A DNA stretch of 50,842 bases from Candidatus Kapaibacterium sp. (GTDB lineage Bacteria > Bacteroidota > Ignavibacteria > Kapaibacteriales > UBA4661), in assembly GCA_004292595.1 (NCBI GenBank), contig RDXM01000095.1:1-50842 (forward strand), in the 5' to 3' direction. Under the pieces are notes generated by a model. The model was not told the origin of the DNA. It saw only the letters and a list, made by a program, of their open reading frames with translations, and searched no databases. Both the position numbers and the translations under genes were made by a program. This document shows, piece after piece, positions 31,901-41,048 of the stretch. How positions within the stretch are numbered: the stretch's first letter is position 1; each line of letters begins with the position of its first letter.

Positions 31901-34428
31901 GGCAAATTATTGGCGAAGGTATTGTGTTGGATTTGCGTGCGATTGTTGTGGATTTTGGTACGCAATTCATCAATACCACACGCGACAGCACAATTACTGC
32001 CGTCATTCGCAACACAGGCACAACGCCCGTAACGCTCCGAAACCCACGTATTTTCGGCATTGGCAACGTGTTTAGCTTTTTGGGACAAGTTCCAATGGAA
32101 ACCACACTTGCACCAAACGACACGTTGCCACTGCGTGTAGCATTTCGTCCTACCGACATTGGAAACACGACTGCTCCCATCATTTTCACCATTGCCCAAA
32201 CAGGACAAAGCACTGCCGCAACACTGATAGGCACAGGCATTCGAGACGGTGCGCTTTTGGAAGGCTTGCCCGCGCTTGCTGCGCCCGCATCGGCGGTGTG
32301 CGACACGACCACGTTTGCCGTTTCTCTGCGCAATGGCGGTAATAGAGATTTAATTATTGCCAGCACCGGAGCAAGCATTCGTGCGGCTTCTGGCGCAATG
32401 AATATGGGCATGAGCAGTACGCCCAACGCTTTCCGCATCGTTTCTGTGCCTGACCGCATTCTGGCAGGAAGCACAGGCGCAATACTCATTCGCTTCGCGC
32501 CGCAAGGATTGGCGAGGGGTTTGGCGAATGCGGTCTTGGTTGTTACAAGCAATTCCATGTCGGGCGACGCACTCGTGAATCTTTCGGCGGAAATTCAGCG
32601 TGATTCGCTCACGTTTGCGAATTTCCTCGCACCGCGTGTATTGCCCAATCGTTGGCTCGCAGGAAATGGCATCGAACCCGCACAAACAGGCGATACGCTG
32701 CGTTTCACCGTCCGCAATGTCGGCAATCTCGCCCGTGCATGGGTAAACGCAACAGGAATGAGCTTGGCGGCGGGGCGCATTCCTTCGCTGGAAGATGCGA
32801 CGCGCTTTTTCCAATTTGCAAGCGAGACCGTTCCGAGCGGCGGCGGCACGATTCCGCAAGCTCTCGCGCCGAATACAAGTCTCACGCTTAAAGTCTGGTT
32901 CGTAGGCAATGGAAGCGGCGCGAGCAATGGTCTTGCAGGGCGCACCTACACTGCCCGTCTGCCCTTTGTGAGCGAATGCCCCACGCAGCGCGTCCACGAT
33001 ACAATTTCTTTCTCGCAAACTATCAATTCCCGCCCTGAACTCCGCATCGTTGCTGACTCGCCGCCAATAACTACCTGCGGAAACACGGGGCAAATGTCGG
33101 TGCGCGTTACCAACATCGGCACAGCACCAGCAACACGCTTGCAAGCAAGTATTGGTGCGCCTTTCACCGTTATTTCTGTGCCAGATACTTTGCGCCCAGA
33201 CAGCACCGTAGTAGTGGTAGTAAATTACACACTGCCACTTGCCCTGACGCAAGGAAATATGCCGCCAGCGAGCGGAATATTTGCCGATACGCTGCGCATT
33301 GCCGAAAGCTCGACGGCATCTGTGCGAGGCGCTCTGCGTGTGCAGCGCGAGATTGTTGATTTTGCCATCATTCCCACGAGCATAGATTTTCCGCGCCTTG
33401 AGGCGAATATGTCCGCCAGCACAACGATTACGATTGTCAATCGCGGTAGCCTTCCTCTCGACCTCGCCTCAGCACTGGCGCGGCGTACAGGCGATAGTGC
33501 CATAAGTTTTTCACCAGCGCGACCGATTCCGCCAAATTCCTCTGAGCAAGTAACGGTGCGCTTTTCGGGCGGTGCAGGCAATCTGAATTTTGCTGCCAGT
33601 TTCCCATTTTTCCAAGAATTTACCCAGCAAGGCACAAGCTACTGCTCCCGCCGCGATACGCTTCAAATCAGGGCTTCGACGATTTCCCGCACGGGCGAAC
33701 TGAGCATCAGCGACGCTTCCGCCAACGCAGGTGAACAGGTGCAAATGTTCGTCTTTCTGCGCAATCGCACGAATATTCCGCTTGATACGACAACAATACG
33801 CGATACGCTTCGCCTGAATGCAACAATGCTTTTTCCGCAAGGAAAAACACCACGCGGGCGCGTGGAATTTGGCGAGCGCGTGATTCCTGTTGAATGGAAA
33901 GTGCGGGACAATAACGAAAATATTCCGCTTGATACCTTGCGTTTTCTCGTGCTTGCGGGCAACGACTCGCTGACCAGCATTCGCGCAAGCAGCAGCCGCC
34001 AAAGCCGCGCACCCGGCATTCTGATTGATGCGCAGCCCTTCGGGAGAGCGGTGTGCCGCATTCCCGATTCGCCCTTCCGCTTGCAAGGCGTTCCACTGGC
34101 GCATTTTTGCTTGCTTGGGCAGAAATATACCTCTGGCTATGGCTTTATTACGACATCTCTCGGCACACTCAGCATTCAACGGATTTATCCGCAGCCGATT
34201 TCGGCGGAAATGAATCTGGAATTTTGGTCGAAAGATGCTGAACTCACTATTTTGCGCGTTTTCGATGCACGCGGGCAAGAATATTTCCCACAAAAACAGA
34301 TACAAGCCGTGCAGGGTATGAATACCCTTGCAGTGCCAGAAATGGCAGTTTTGCGAAGCGGCGTGTACACGGTGCAGCTTCGCAACGCCCGCGAACTTGT
34401 TGTGCAGCGCGTGATAGTGGTACGCTAA
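28936..34428 (+). CDS. Giant T9SS-secreted surface protein with VWA, beta-propeller-like and choice-of-anchor D repeats
   Basis: 1830 residues (start 28936, or the internal ATG at 28969). A signal peptide ends near LQAQS (residue 43). A von Willebrand A domain spans about 103-285, with MIDAS DVSGS at 108-112 and FLTDGLSNA. A PNGGEVFLLGSDSVITW module follows, then WD40-like blades (ITTDAVGQLARWNGNTGAF, VVSSSVDGTAIIWF). Next are several ASH/choice-of-anchor D repeats with the pattern 'FG.V......T..V.N.G..PL.I'. The last ~85 residues (IQRIYPQPISAEMNLEF ... GVYTVQLRN ... VQRVIVVR) form a type-A T9SS sorting domain. The likely role is cell-surface adhesion or gliding-related, which is an inference. 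No T9SS machinery genes lie in the window. Confidence 0.88.
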   Translation: MPFLLPFFAASMRHECLRGVLFFLVCCAFVFADISPSVLQAQSLSIESLDAQNFPTLRAQVYAFDANGNRLSDAAGFTLTEDGVRRMVRVLSCPPLNPSPLSTVLTIDVSGSMGDRRGQAPNTYFPITLAKSAATAFVNLLQNDGSEIALTTFDTRAYIRSNFTTDRTFLQTTIETLVPLEGTNYGAGFAAALSVAAQGKNANKAIIFLTDGLSNANAVAIAQQAQALGVKIICITIGFPAPNVLRDIVAASPAGSRLYDNINSETEAIQIYRSLANQLRADAPCTIEWTSEISCNTASRAVALTHTQVPGVTARARYSPSSALSTQVRVTPNAVGFGAVPLRTTSAPQQITISYSNTALPPLNITRIVSTDPAFSVNLFNTPSSPNTAFTLRPGTPDSLQTLNIRYTAPDEGYRFTTFRVETANGCTFEFYATAGFRGSRPAANAEPLKLTHPNGGEVFLLGSDSVITWRGISPNDTVNLDYSLDAGRTWKNLTTRGVGLRYVWNKIPEIINQTTSNTCLMRVQQRNSSVSLFSNDSSIVLRLPNAVEVTGAQFDRTIFGNNVITTDAVGQLARWNGNTGAFIAMTSPQSPTRNNEASYSFDGASNIATCIGSNLQFLDSSLRAISDRIPGTSTSDPRAFRFNPLKPLQLVHTPGANDVVTGVNVYSFNTSPVIPLPLPNSRGNTRIADFVFPTKNAIFAAIDNSVKLWLFRDTVEFTGEAPLEWRAPDSRRVLYADARMVNGSTLLRVAVACAGGIQDRTSKIFFLKLENGVLVEDQLLRIPPISTNDAINTVAFDKSGNYLVATAADSIFVFDLANAAQPLQVVLKNTKGHGARVNTAFFSWDGDAQTPPSRVVSSSVDGTAIIWFIRQQLPLQQDQSDSLWAIVRPQPQAFSVDMKQVSVGTSKDSTALVLRNTERYPIPFRSIQILPRAGRTTTPFSFVSGTVDNFTLPANDSLRVEFRYSPTQAGRDTADLVFTLVTGERIIRQIIGEGIVLDLRAIVVDFGTQFINTTRDSTITAVIRNTGTTPVTLRNPRIFGIGNVFSFLGQVPMETTLAPNDTLPLRVAFRPTDIGNTTAPIIFTIAQTGQSTAATLIGTGIRDGALLEGLPALAAPASAVCDTTTFAVSLRNGGNRDLIIASTGASIRAASGAMNMGMSSTPNAFRIVSVPDRILAGSTGAILIRFAPQGLARGLANAVLVVTSNSMSGDALVNLSAEIQRDSLTFANFLAPRVLPNRWLAGNGIEPAQTGDTLRFTVRNVGNLARAWVNATGMSLAAGRIPSLEDATRFFQFASETVPSGGGTIPQALAPNTSLTLKVWFVGNGSGASNGLAGRTYTARLPFVSECPTQRVHDTISFSQTINSRPELRIVADSPPITTCGNTGQMSVRVTNIGTAPATRLQASIGAPFTVISVPDTLRPDSTVVVVVNYTLPLALTQGNMPPASGIFADTLRIAESSTASVRGALRVQREIVDFAIIPTSIDFPRLEANMSASTTITIVNRGSLPLDLASALARRTGDSAISFSPARPIPPNSSEQVTVRFSGGAGNLNFAASFPFFQEFTQQGTSYCSRRDTLQIRASTISRTGELSISDASANAGEQVQMFVFLRNRTNIPLDTTTIRDTLRLNATMLFPQGKTPRGRVEFGERVIPVEWKVRDNNENIPLDTLRFLVLAGNDSLTSIRASSSRQSRAPGILIDAQPFGRAVCRIPDSPFRLQGVPLAHFCLLGQKYTSGYGFITTSLGTLSIQRIYPQPISAEMNLEFWSKDAELTILRVFDARGQEYFPQKQIQAVQGMNTLAVPEMAVLRSGVYTVQLRNARELVVQRVIVVR

Positions 34429-34475
34429 CGATATGCAGATGTTTTGTTGTGTACCAAAATTTCATCCTTTCCCCC

Positions 34476-35471
34476 ATGCCCTTTACCGCCGAACAACTCG
34501 CTGACGATATTCGCTCGCAGAACCACGCTCGCAGCCGCCGCGCCTTGGCAAAGGCAATTACGCTCGTGGAAAGTTCGCGCTCGGCGGATGTGGAAATTGC
34601 GCAACATCTTCTGACGGCAATTCTTCCCGCGACGGGCGCGTCGCAGCGCATTGGCATTACGGGCATTCCGGGCGTTGGGAAAAGCACGTTTATTGAGGCA
34701 TTTGGCGTGATGCTGCTGCGCAAGGGCTACAAGGTTGCGGTGCTGGCAATCGACCCCTCCAGCGAGCGCACGGGCGGCAGCATTCTGGGCGATAAAACCC
34801 GTATGCCAGAGCTTTCTCGCGCCGAAAATGCCTTTATTCGCCCCTCGCCAGCCGGCAAAACGCTCGGCGGCGTAGCGCGGCGCACACGAGAAACGATGCT
34901 GCTCTGCGAGGCGGCTGGCTTCGATGTTGTGCTGGTGGAAACCGTTGGCGTGGGGCAATCCGAAACGGCACTTTCGTCAATGGTAGATTTTTTTCTCGTG
35001 CTGATGCTCTCTGGCACAGGCGACGAACTACAAGGAATGAAGCGGGGAATCATGGAATTAGCCGATGCGATTGCCATTAACAAAGTCGAGGCGGAAAACC
35101 GCATGAATGCTGAACGAGCGGCACAGCAACTGCGGAACGCACTGCATCTTGGAATGCCGAAGTACGAGGATTGGAGCGTTCCCGTGCAGCTTTGCAGCGC
35201 ACGTGAGCAAACGGGTTTGGAGGAAGTTTGGGCAATAATGCAGGAATTTCTTCAGAACAATGCCGAGCGAACCCAGCATTTACGTCGCACACAGGCGGTG
35301 CGGTGGATGCGCGAAACCGTGCAGGACGGAATTGCGATGCTGCTACAACATTCACCCGCCCTGCGCGAATTAAACACGCAGTTGGAAGCACAAGTTTTTG
35401 CGCAGACACTCTCTCCCAGCGCAGCAGCAATGCGGCTTTTGAAGGCAATGGGCGTTGCTGAAAAAATGTAA
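34476..35471 (+). CDS. meaB: Methylmalonyl-CoA mutase-associated GTPase MeaB
   Basis: 331 residues from ATG 34476. G1 is GITGIPGVGKSTFIEAFG; also AIDPSSERTGGSILGDKTRMPEL, FIRPSPAGKTLGGVARRTRE, the switch region DVVLVETVGVGQSE, and the NKVE base-specificity motif (family NKAD). This matches the MeaB/ArgK family, the chaperones that gate cobalamin loading of methylmalonyl-CoA mutase. The mutase subunits are not in the window. It sits 47 bases after the giant surface gene but is unrelated in function, and ends convergently with the Wzi-like gene (22 bases). Confidence 0.94.
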   Translation: MPFTAEQLADDIRSQNHARSRRALAKAITLVESSRSADVEIAQHLLTAILPATGASQRIGITGIPGVGKSTFIEAFGVMLLRKGYKVAVLAIDPSSERTGGSILGDKTRMPELSRAENAFIRPSPAGKTLGGVARRTRETMLLCEAAGFDVVLVETVGVGQSETALSSMVDFFLVLMLSGTGDELQGMKRGIMELADAIAINKVEAENRMNAERAAQQLRNALHLGMPKYEDWSVPVQLCSAREQTGLEEVWAIMQEFLQNNAERTQHLRRTQAVRWMRETVQDGIAMLLQHSPALRELNTQLEAQVFAQTLSPSAAAMRLLKAMGVAEKM

Positions 35472-35493
35472 AATAGCACAAGGGCAAGCATTC

Positions 35494-37245
35494 TCAAAAA
35501 TCTTCAAAGCGCACCGTACAACCAACGAAATGCACGAGCGGTGCGGCATTCAGACTATTTGCGCGGTACACCAGTTGCAGATTCCATTGCCGCGCAAGCT
35601 CGAATCCCGCCGAAAGCGTGATAATAAGCCTATCTTGGCGGTTTCCATCCAAAAACGTGATAGTTTGAGAATCAATAAAATTGTTGTTGGCATCGCGGCG
35701 CAAGGTTTGGCGCACGTCGCCGCCGACATTGCGTAATAATTTTCCCTGTGCGTCGTAGATATTTGCGCCGTGCCTGCGAAAAGCAGCCGTGAGCGCGACG
35801 GGATAGCGTCCGCCCCACCACCAGCGAGCTTGCGCCTTGAGTTCATCGGAGTTTGGCGGTAAATATCCCGCAAAAAGAATGCCGTCTTGTGTCAGCACAT
35901 TTTGCGGGTCGAAGTGCGTGTACATATACGGCGCAACCAGCGCGTACTCAAGCGTTGCGTCGAGCGGCAGCCCTGCCGGACTCACCATTGCACCAAGATT
36001 CCACGCGATTTTATTCTGCCACCAGCCCTCGAATAATTTCCCAAATTCAATATCATCCAGCGTAAAATTGCCCTTGAGTTGCAAGCCGCGAAAGGGGCGC
36101 ACCGTCGCATCCACGCCAAGCAAGCCGTTATCGCGGTCGCGGAGGTCGTCGGCATTGGTTTTGAGGAAGGAAAAGGGCGTGATGTAGGCAAATTCTATCC
36201 CACGCCCCGAATAAATCATGGATTCCCACACGCCGATTTCACCCCATTCCTCGCGGAGTGCCGCACGGTGAAAGGCGAGAAACTTCGGTGGCAAAACGGT
36301 TTGCGCACCGTAGGAATTATAGTTGATATTGCCGTTCAAATCAAGCGGGTCGGAGATAAGCCCGAAGTGCATGGCGCGATACTCAAAGCCCTCAAAGCGC
36401 GCACCAAGCGTGATTGCGCTGGCGGGAATGGGATTATCCGAAAACATTGCTCGCGTAAAATAGCCCGAACCAATTTGCCGCGCCTCGCGCCCAAGAACCG
36501 CATAAAACCAGCGATTGTCGTAGCGGACGCTTGCTTCGGCAGTATTGAAAAAATTGGGATTAAAAATGCGGAAGGTTGGGTTTTTCACCAAATCTGGGTC
36601 TTGCAGCAAAAACGAGCGCTCGCCCTGTATCCGTGCGGCACTCGTGGCTTGCAGAAAGAAGCCAAGCGTGTTTTCAATCGTGCCGAAAATGCGCCCGCCG
36701 TAGCCAGCAATAATACCCGTCTGGAACGCCGCTTGGTTACTTGCGTTTGGCGAAAATTGCGCACGAGCATTGACCGAAAAAAGCGGCAAAACGCTCACGT
36801 TGGTCGTGTGGCTGGAATCGGTATAAAAGGTGAGAAATTTGTCGTCGTTGCTGAAAAGCCGTTCAAACAACACTTGCGTAGAATCGCTGGGACTAAAAAA
36901 CACTACCGCCCGCGACTGAGCAGCGATGCGGAACTCGCGCTCGTAGCCCGCGAGTGTGCTGCGCTCTGCATCGGAGAGGAGCGTTCCTTGTTGCAAGGAA
37001 TCGCGCAGACGCATTTCGCGGAGCGCGGCAATAATTTCCTTGCGCTGAAGCGGAAACGAACTCGACGAAAACGAGCGGGGAAGCGCACCGCGAGCTTCGC
37101 TGTGCATGAGGAAATCATAGACGGGATTGGCTATGGGAACGTGTTCTACCTGCGCCATTGCGGGCAAAGCAAGAAAGCAGCAAAGTAAAATGTAACGTAA
37201 AAAAAACAAGGGAGAATGCGGCTTACAGAGTATTTGTTTGTCCAT
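35494..37245 (-). CDS. Outer-membrane beta-barrel, capsule-assembly Wzi-like
   Basis: 583 residues from the ATG at 37243-37245. A signal peptide ends at LALPAMAQ. The mature N-terminus (IANPVYDFLMHSEARGALPRSF ... RKEIIAALREM) resembles the periplasmic region of Wzi-like proteins. The rest is strand-rich with many aromatic residues (GYGGRIFGTIENTLGFFLQAT, YDNRWFYAVLGREARQIGSGY, WESMIYSGRGIEFAYITPFSFL, GLQLKGNFTLDDIEF) and ends in Phe, as outer-membrane proteins do. Family members bind or help assemble surface polysaccharide. No capsule genes are adjacent, so the role is tentative. Confidence 0.65.
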   Translation of the reverse strand: MDKQILCKPHSPLFFLRYILLCCFLALPAMAQVEHVPIANPVYDFLMHSEARGALPRSFSSSSFPLQRKEIIAALREMRLRDSLQQGTLLSDAERSTLAGYEREFRIAAQSRAVVFFSPSDSTQVLFERLFSNDDKFLTFYTDSSHTTNVSVLPLFSVNARAQFSPNASNQAAFQTGIIAGYGGRIFGTIENTLGFFLQATSAARIQGERSFLLQDPDLVKNPTFRIFNPNFFNTAEASVRYDNRWFYAVLGREARQIGSGYFTRAMFSDNPIPASAITLGARFEGFEYRAMHFGLISDPLDLNGNINYNSYGAQTVLPPKFLAFHRAALREEWGEIGVWESMIYSGRGIEFAYITPFSFLKTNADDLRDRDNGLLGVDATVRPFRGLQLKGNFTLDDIEFGKLFEGWWQNKIAWNLGAMVSPAGLPLDATLEYALVAPYMYTHFDPQNVLTQDGILFAGYLPPNSDELKAQARWWWGGRYPVALTAAFRRHGANIYDAQGKLLRNVGGDVRQTLRRDANNNFIDSQTITFLDGNRQDRLIITLSAGFELARQWNLQLVYRANSLNAAPLVHFVGCTVRFEDF

Positions 37246-37300
37246 TGTTTGGTGCAAGAAAAATGGAAAAATGGATTGTACTTTCGATTACTATCAATTA

Positions 37301-37855
37301 CTATTGCCAAAAGCGCGTTTTTTCAACCATGCGCAGCATTGATTCTTCCTCAGTAAGCGTCGCAACCTCATCAAGCCCAACCCAGCGTATATCCTTGGAT
37401 TCTGAGCTTATCTGCAAAGAAAGATGCTCATTTGCTTGCAAGAGAAACCGTGCGTCGTAGTGCAGATGCTCTGGCTCAACGCCTGATGCAGTGCGGCGTT
37501 CAGGGACGATGTGAATATCGAGGTCGAAAATGCGCGGGACAATCGGGATAATATCGTAAACGCCAGATTCTTCAACGGCTTCACGCAAGGCAACGCGCAG
37601 CACGTCGTTATCGCCGTCGCAGTGTCCGCCCAGTTGCAGCCATTTTCCCAGCTTGCGGTGATGCGTGAGCAAGACCTTATCGCGCTGCTGGTTCAGCACC
37701 CACGCCGAGCCTGTGACGTGTCCAATCTGCAATTCTCGATGAAAGCAGTCTGGATGCGCTTGCACAAAGGCTATCATTTCATCGCGCTTTGTTTGTTCCT
37801 GCGGTGTTGGCGCGTGATAATTCTGCAAAAGCTGAAGAAATGACTGTCGAAACAT
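37301..37855 (-). CDS. Nudix hydrolase
   Basis: 184 residues. The Nudix box is GGHCDGDNDVLRVALREAVEESGV, close to GX5EX7REUXEEXGU, with Asp where the first Glu is usual. Upstream is LGKWLQLGGH and downstream FDLDIHIVPE...HYDARFLL, a pattern of the ADP-sugar/NUDIX group with HxxD. Substrates in this subgroup are often unknown nucleoside diphosphate derivatives. It is transcribed toward the Wzi-like gene 55 bases away, while element B3 separates it from the rnr gene upstream. Confidence 0.88.
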   Translation of the reverse strand: MFRQSFLQLLQNYHAPTPQEQTKRDEMIAFVQAHPDCFHRELQIGHVTGSAWVLNQQRDKVLLTHHRKLGKWLQLGGHCDGDNDVLRVALREAVEESGVYDIIPIVPRIFDLDIHIVPERRTASGVEPEHLHYDARFLLQANEHLSLQISSESKDIRWVGLDEVATLTEEESMLRMVEKTRFWQ

Positions 37856-37882
37856 AGTGCTTGCTATGAAGATAAAAAGAGA

Positions 37883-37978
37883 CTATACTAAGAAAGGTTT
37901 GGTGCTTTAGATGTAGTCCACCTCAAAGGTGGACTACATCTCATCTTTCGTGTGCATTTCTACCCGCTTTTAGTATAG
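37883..37978. repeat. Palindromic element, family B, copy 3
   Basis: Ends CTATACTA (37883-37890) and its exact complement (37971-37978). The centre is a perfect 15-bp stem (37909-37923 with 37927-37941) identical to copies 1 and 2 in the arms but with loop CAA, the complement of TTG, so the centre is inverted relative to them. It lies between the rnr stop and the Nudix start. Confidence 0.9.
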
Positions 37979-37983
37979 AATGA

Positions 37984-40650
37984 TTACTTACGCTTTTTCG
38001 CCACACTCTTCGCGCCTTTTTTCGCAGAAGATGGCTTGGATGCTGGTTGTTCAGACACTTTTGCTGATGTTTTTGCTGATGTTTTCGCGCTGGATTTATT
38101 GCTACTTGACGTGCTTTTGCTTGCAGTTCTTGTGTTCGTGCTGCCTGTGCTTGCTTTTTCTGTTGTTGATTTTCTCTTCTCTTTTTTGCGCTCGCGCTGT
38201 TGCTTTTCCTTGCTCGCCTTGCGCTGTGCGGCTTTCAGAATTCCCGACAAGCTCACTTTGTCGCGCATTCCGTCGGTGGTGTCGTTGTCGGTTGCATTGA
38301 GCTGGGAACGCTCGTGGCGGTCTTGGTTGCGGGCTTTGAGTTCGTCCGCGTCCATTGGTGCGCCTGTGTAGAAGAAATCAAGTTCGCGCTTGGCAATGTT
38401 TACTTTTACAATTTTTGCCCGCACACGGTTGCCAATTTGAAACACCCGCTTCGAGTGCCGCCCAACAAGCGAAAACTCGCGCTCATTGTGGTAATAATAA
38501 TCTTGCGGAAGGTCGGTAACCCGCACCAATCCTTCGCAGCACAGTTCATCCAGCAAAATAAAAATGCCGAAATGCGTTACGCCCGTGATGGTGCCATTGA
38601 ACTCATCGCCCAAGTATTTATGCGCTAATGCGGCTTGGGTGAGCTTTGTGGAAGCGCGTTCGGCTTCGACGGCGGAACGCTCGGTCGTGGAGCAATGTGT
38701 GGCAGCCCACGCGACCTTTTCTAAAATCTCTGAAGTGCGCTCTGTGTCTGGCTTCTCAAGAGCATATTCTTTTAGCAAACGGTGGACAACCAAATCGGGA
38801 TAGCGGCGAATCGGCGAGGTGAAATGCGAGTAAAATTCAAAGCCCAAACCGTAATGCCCGATATTGTATTCTGCATACACCGCTTTTGCCATAGACCGCA
38901 GCAACACTTGGTTTATTGCCCCAAGTGCGGGATGTTTTTGCTCGTACACCGCACCCAAAAAGGCGTTGATGTCCTTCGAGGTAATGCCTGTTTTTTTGTC
39001 AGATGTTTTCTCTGATTTTGCAGATTTTGTTGTTGATTTTTGCTCAGATTTTCCAGCGTCCGATTTTCCTGCAAGCGGCGCAGTTACGCCAAAAGAACGC
39101 ACCAAATTAAACGCCATGTCGAGTTTGTCTTTGTCTGGCTCGTCGTGGATGCGGTACATGAAGGGCAGCGTTTTTTTGAGGCGATATTTTGCCGATAATT
39201 TCTTCACGTGTTCAGCAACGACGCGGTTTGCAGCCAGCATATACTCTTCCACGAGCGAGGTCGCATCGGTGCGGCGTTTCACGAGTGCTTTTACGGGCTG
39301 CTTGTTGTCATCCAAGAGGAAGCGGATTTCCGTTGTTTCAAAGTCAATGCCGCCCGTTTGGAAACGCTTTTTGCGCAGCACATCGGCAAAGGAATTAAGG
39401 CGCAGAAGCAAGTCTTTATGCGGGTCTTGGGCGTTGCCGTCCAAAACTTCCTGCACTTCTTCGTAGGTAAAGCGGCGTTTGCTGTGAATGACGGTTTCCA
39501 AAATTTCATAGTCTTTCAGCACACCGCGCTTCGTGAATTCCATCTGTACGCTAAACGCCAAGCGGTCTTCATTCGGTACGAGCGAACACATATTGCTTGA
39601 CAAAATGTGCGGAAGCATAGAAACCACGCCATCGACAAGGTAGGTGCTGTTGCCGCGCCGGAGTGCTTCTTTGTCGAGCGCAGTGCCTTCGCGCACGTAG
39701 TGGCTCACGTCCGCGATATGCACACCCACGCGCAGGTTGCCATTTTCTAAGGTTTCAAAGGAAAGTGCGTCGTCGAAATCCTTCGCGTCGAGCGGGTCAA
39801 TGGTGATAATGGTTTCTTTGCGCAAGTCCAAACGCCGCTTGATTTCTGCCTTCGAGATAGCAACGCCCACTTCTGCGGCTTCATCTTCCACTTTCGGGGA
39901 AAATTCCCGCACGAGCTTAAACTCGCGCAAGACCGATGAATACTCAACGCTCGCCGAGCCAGCACGACCCAAAATCTCGACCACGCGGGCTTCGGGCGAC
40001 TTTTGCGGGTCGTCCCAGCGATGCAATTCTACAACGACTTTATCACCATCGCGGGCATCCAGCATTTGGCGCGGATGCACGAGGAAATCGACGTGGATAT
40101 GGTCGTCGTCGGGGATGAAAAAGGTGAAATCGCCGTTGCTTTCCAATTTGCCCACAAAGCGCGTGGGCGCACGTTCCAGCACGCTCATTACCTCGCCCGT
40201 AATTTTCGCTTGCTTGCGCAAAGCGAGCAGTTTCACGCGCACACGGTCGCCGTTGAAGGCTGTTCCCAAGTTCGGACGCTTGATGGTGATGTGCGGAAAT
40301 TCTTTGGAATCGGTCGTAACCACACCGTTGTAGCCGTCAATGGACAACACGCCTTCAAAGCTGTCAGGCGCACCACCACGCACGACGCGGTGCTGGTGTT
40401 CTTTGATTTCCTGCTTGATTTTTTGCGAGGTGCGCTCTGCCGGTTCCGTTCCAACGCCGTATTTGCGGCGCGTGGAGCGGTAAATCGTTTTGTCGTCGCT
40501 CATTTCGGTCAGCAGGATGCGCAAACGCTCGTATTCTGGGGAATTGGCAGGCAACTGAAAATGCTTGGCAATATCGTGTAAACGCAAAGATGCGGGAGCA
40601 GTTTTTTTCAAAAGAGCGAGAATGGAATCGCGGTCTGGAGCTGGAATCAT
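37984..40650 (-). CDS. rnr: Ribonuclease R with Lys/Ser-rich tail and internal insert
   Basis: 888 residues. A winged helix lies at about 1-65, cold-shock domains at about 90-230, and the RNB catalytic core begins at ITIDPLDAKDFDDALS (Asp285, Asp291, Asp293, Asp294). S1 is near GDEFNGTITGVTHFGIFILLDE. A processive 3'-5' exoribonuclease that degrades structured RNA. Two features are odd. First, a Lys/Ser/Thr-rich insert in the RNB domain before DINAFLGAVYEQKHP, about 38990-39080. Second, a C-terminal tail of about 100 residues dominated by Lys, Ser, Thr and Ala with repeats such as SAKTSAKTSAKVSEQ. Basic tails on RNase R are known, and the internal insert is less usual. Confidence 0.95.
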   Translation of the reverse strand: MIPAPDRDSILALLKKTAPASLRLHDIAKHFQLPANSPEYERLRILLTEMSDDKTIYRSTRRKYGVGTEPAERTSQKIKQEIKEHQHRVVRGGAPDSFEGVLSIDGYNGVVTTDSKEFPHITIKRPNLGTAFNGDRVRVKLLALRKQAKITGEVMSVLERAPTRFVGKLESNGDFTFFIPDDDHIHVDFLVHPRQMLDARDGDKVVVELHRWDDPQKSPEARVVEILGRAGSASVEYSSVLREFKLVREFSPKVEDEAAEVGVAISKAEIKRRLDLRKETIITIDPLDAKDFDDALSFETLENGNLRVGVHIADVSHYVREGTALDKEALRRGNSTYLVDGVVSMLPHILSSNMCSLVPNEDRLAFSVQMEFTKRGVLKDYEILETVIHSKRRFTYEEVQEVLDGNAQDPHKDLLLRLNSFADVLRKKRFQTGGIDFETTEIRFLLDDNKQPVKALVKRRTDATSLVEEYMLAANRVVAEHVKKLSAKYRLKKTLPFMYRIHDEPDKDKLDMAFNLVRSFGVTAPLAGKSDAGKSEQKSTTKSAKSEKTSDKKTGITSKDINAFLGAVYEQKHPALGAINQVLLRSMAKAVYAEYNIGHYGLGFEFYSHFTSPIRRYPDLVVHRLLKEYALEKPDTERTSEILEKVAWAATHCSTTERSAVEAERASTKLTQAALAHKYLGDEFNGTITGVTHFGIFILLDELCCEGLVRVTDLPQDYYYHNEREFSLVGRHSKRVFQIGNRVRAKIVKVNIAKRELDFFYTGAPMDADELKARNQDRHERSQLNATDNDTTDGMRDKVSLSGILKAAQRKASKEKQQRERKKEKRKSTTEKASTGSTNTRTASKSTSSSNKSSAKTSAKTSAKVSEQPASKPSSAKKGAKSVAKKRK

Positions 40651-41048
40651 TGGGAATGGAGTTTGTGAAAGGGCAAAAGGATAAAGGCAAAGGGATAAAG
40701 GTTTTGATTGCTTCCCCCTGCTTGTTGCTTGTAATCGTCTTGCACCCAGAGCAAATTACGCAAAGATTCGAGTAATACCAATACGAAAATCCAGTCGTGG
40801 TGCGTAAAAGCGGCTTCGGCACGGATTTTGAAAGTTCAGCAATCATTTCCCAAAAATTGCGTATTTTTGTGCGCAGAAAAAACACGTGTTTTTATGACTT
40901 TTTTGCTTGCAAGCGAGCATTCGTCAGATTTGAAGCATTATCATTCCTCAAAGAAGCTATTGCCTCATTTCAAAACACTCTTTTGCATTTGCTCAAAAAA
41001 TGTTTCATTTTCGGACAAATTTCGTAGCTGTCAGGTCATCATTTTTTT
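40651..41048. other. Intergenic region without an assigned gene
   Basis: About 400 bases between the divergent rnr and IPT-protein genes. Short frames exist but none has protein-like composition. A TATTTTTG at 40862-40869 matches the Bacteroidota -7 element, but the nearest TTTG is 31 bases upstream, which is too far, and the gene start is 400 bases away. The promoters of both flanking genes are probably here. Confidence 0.4.
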
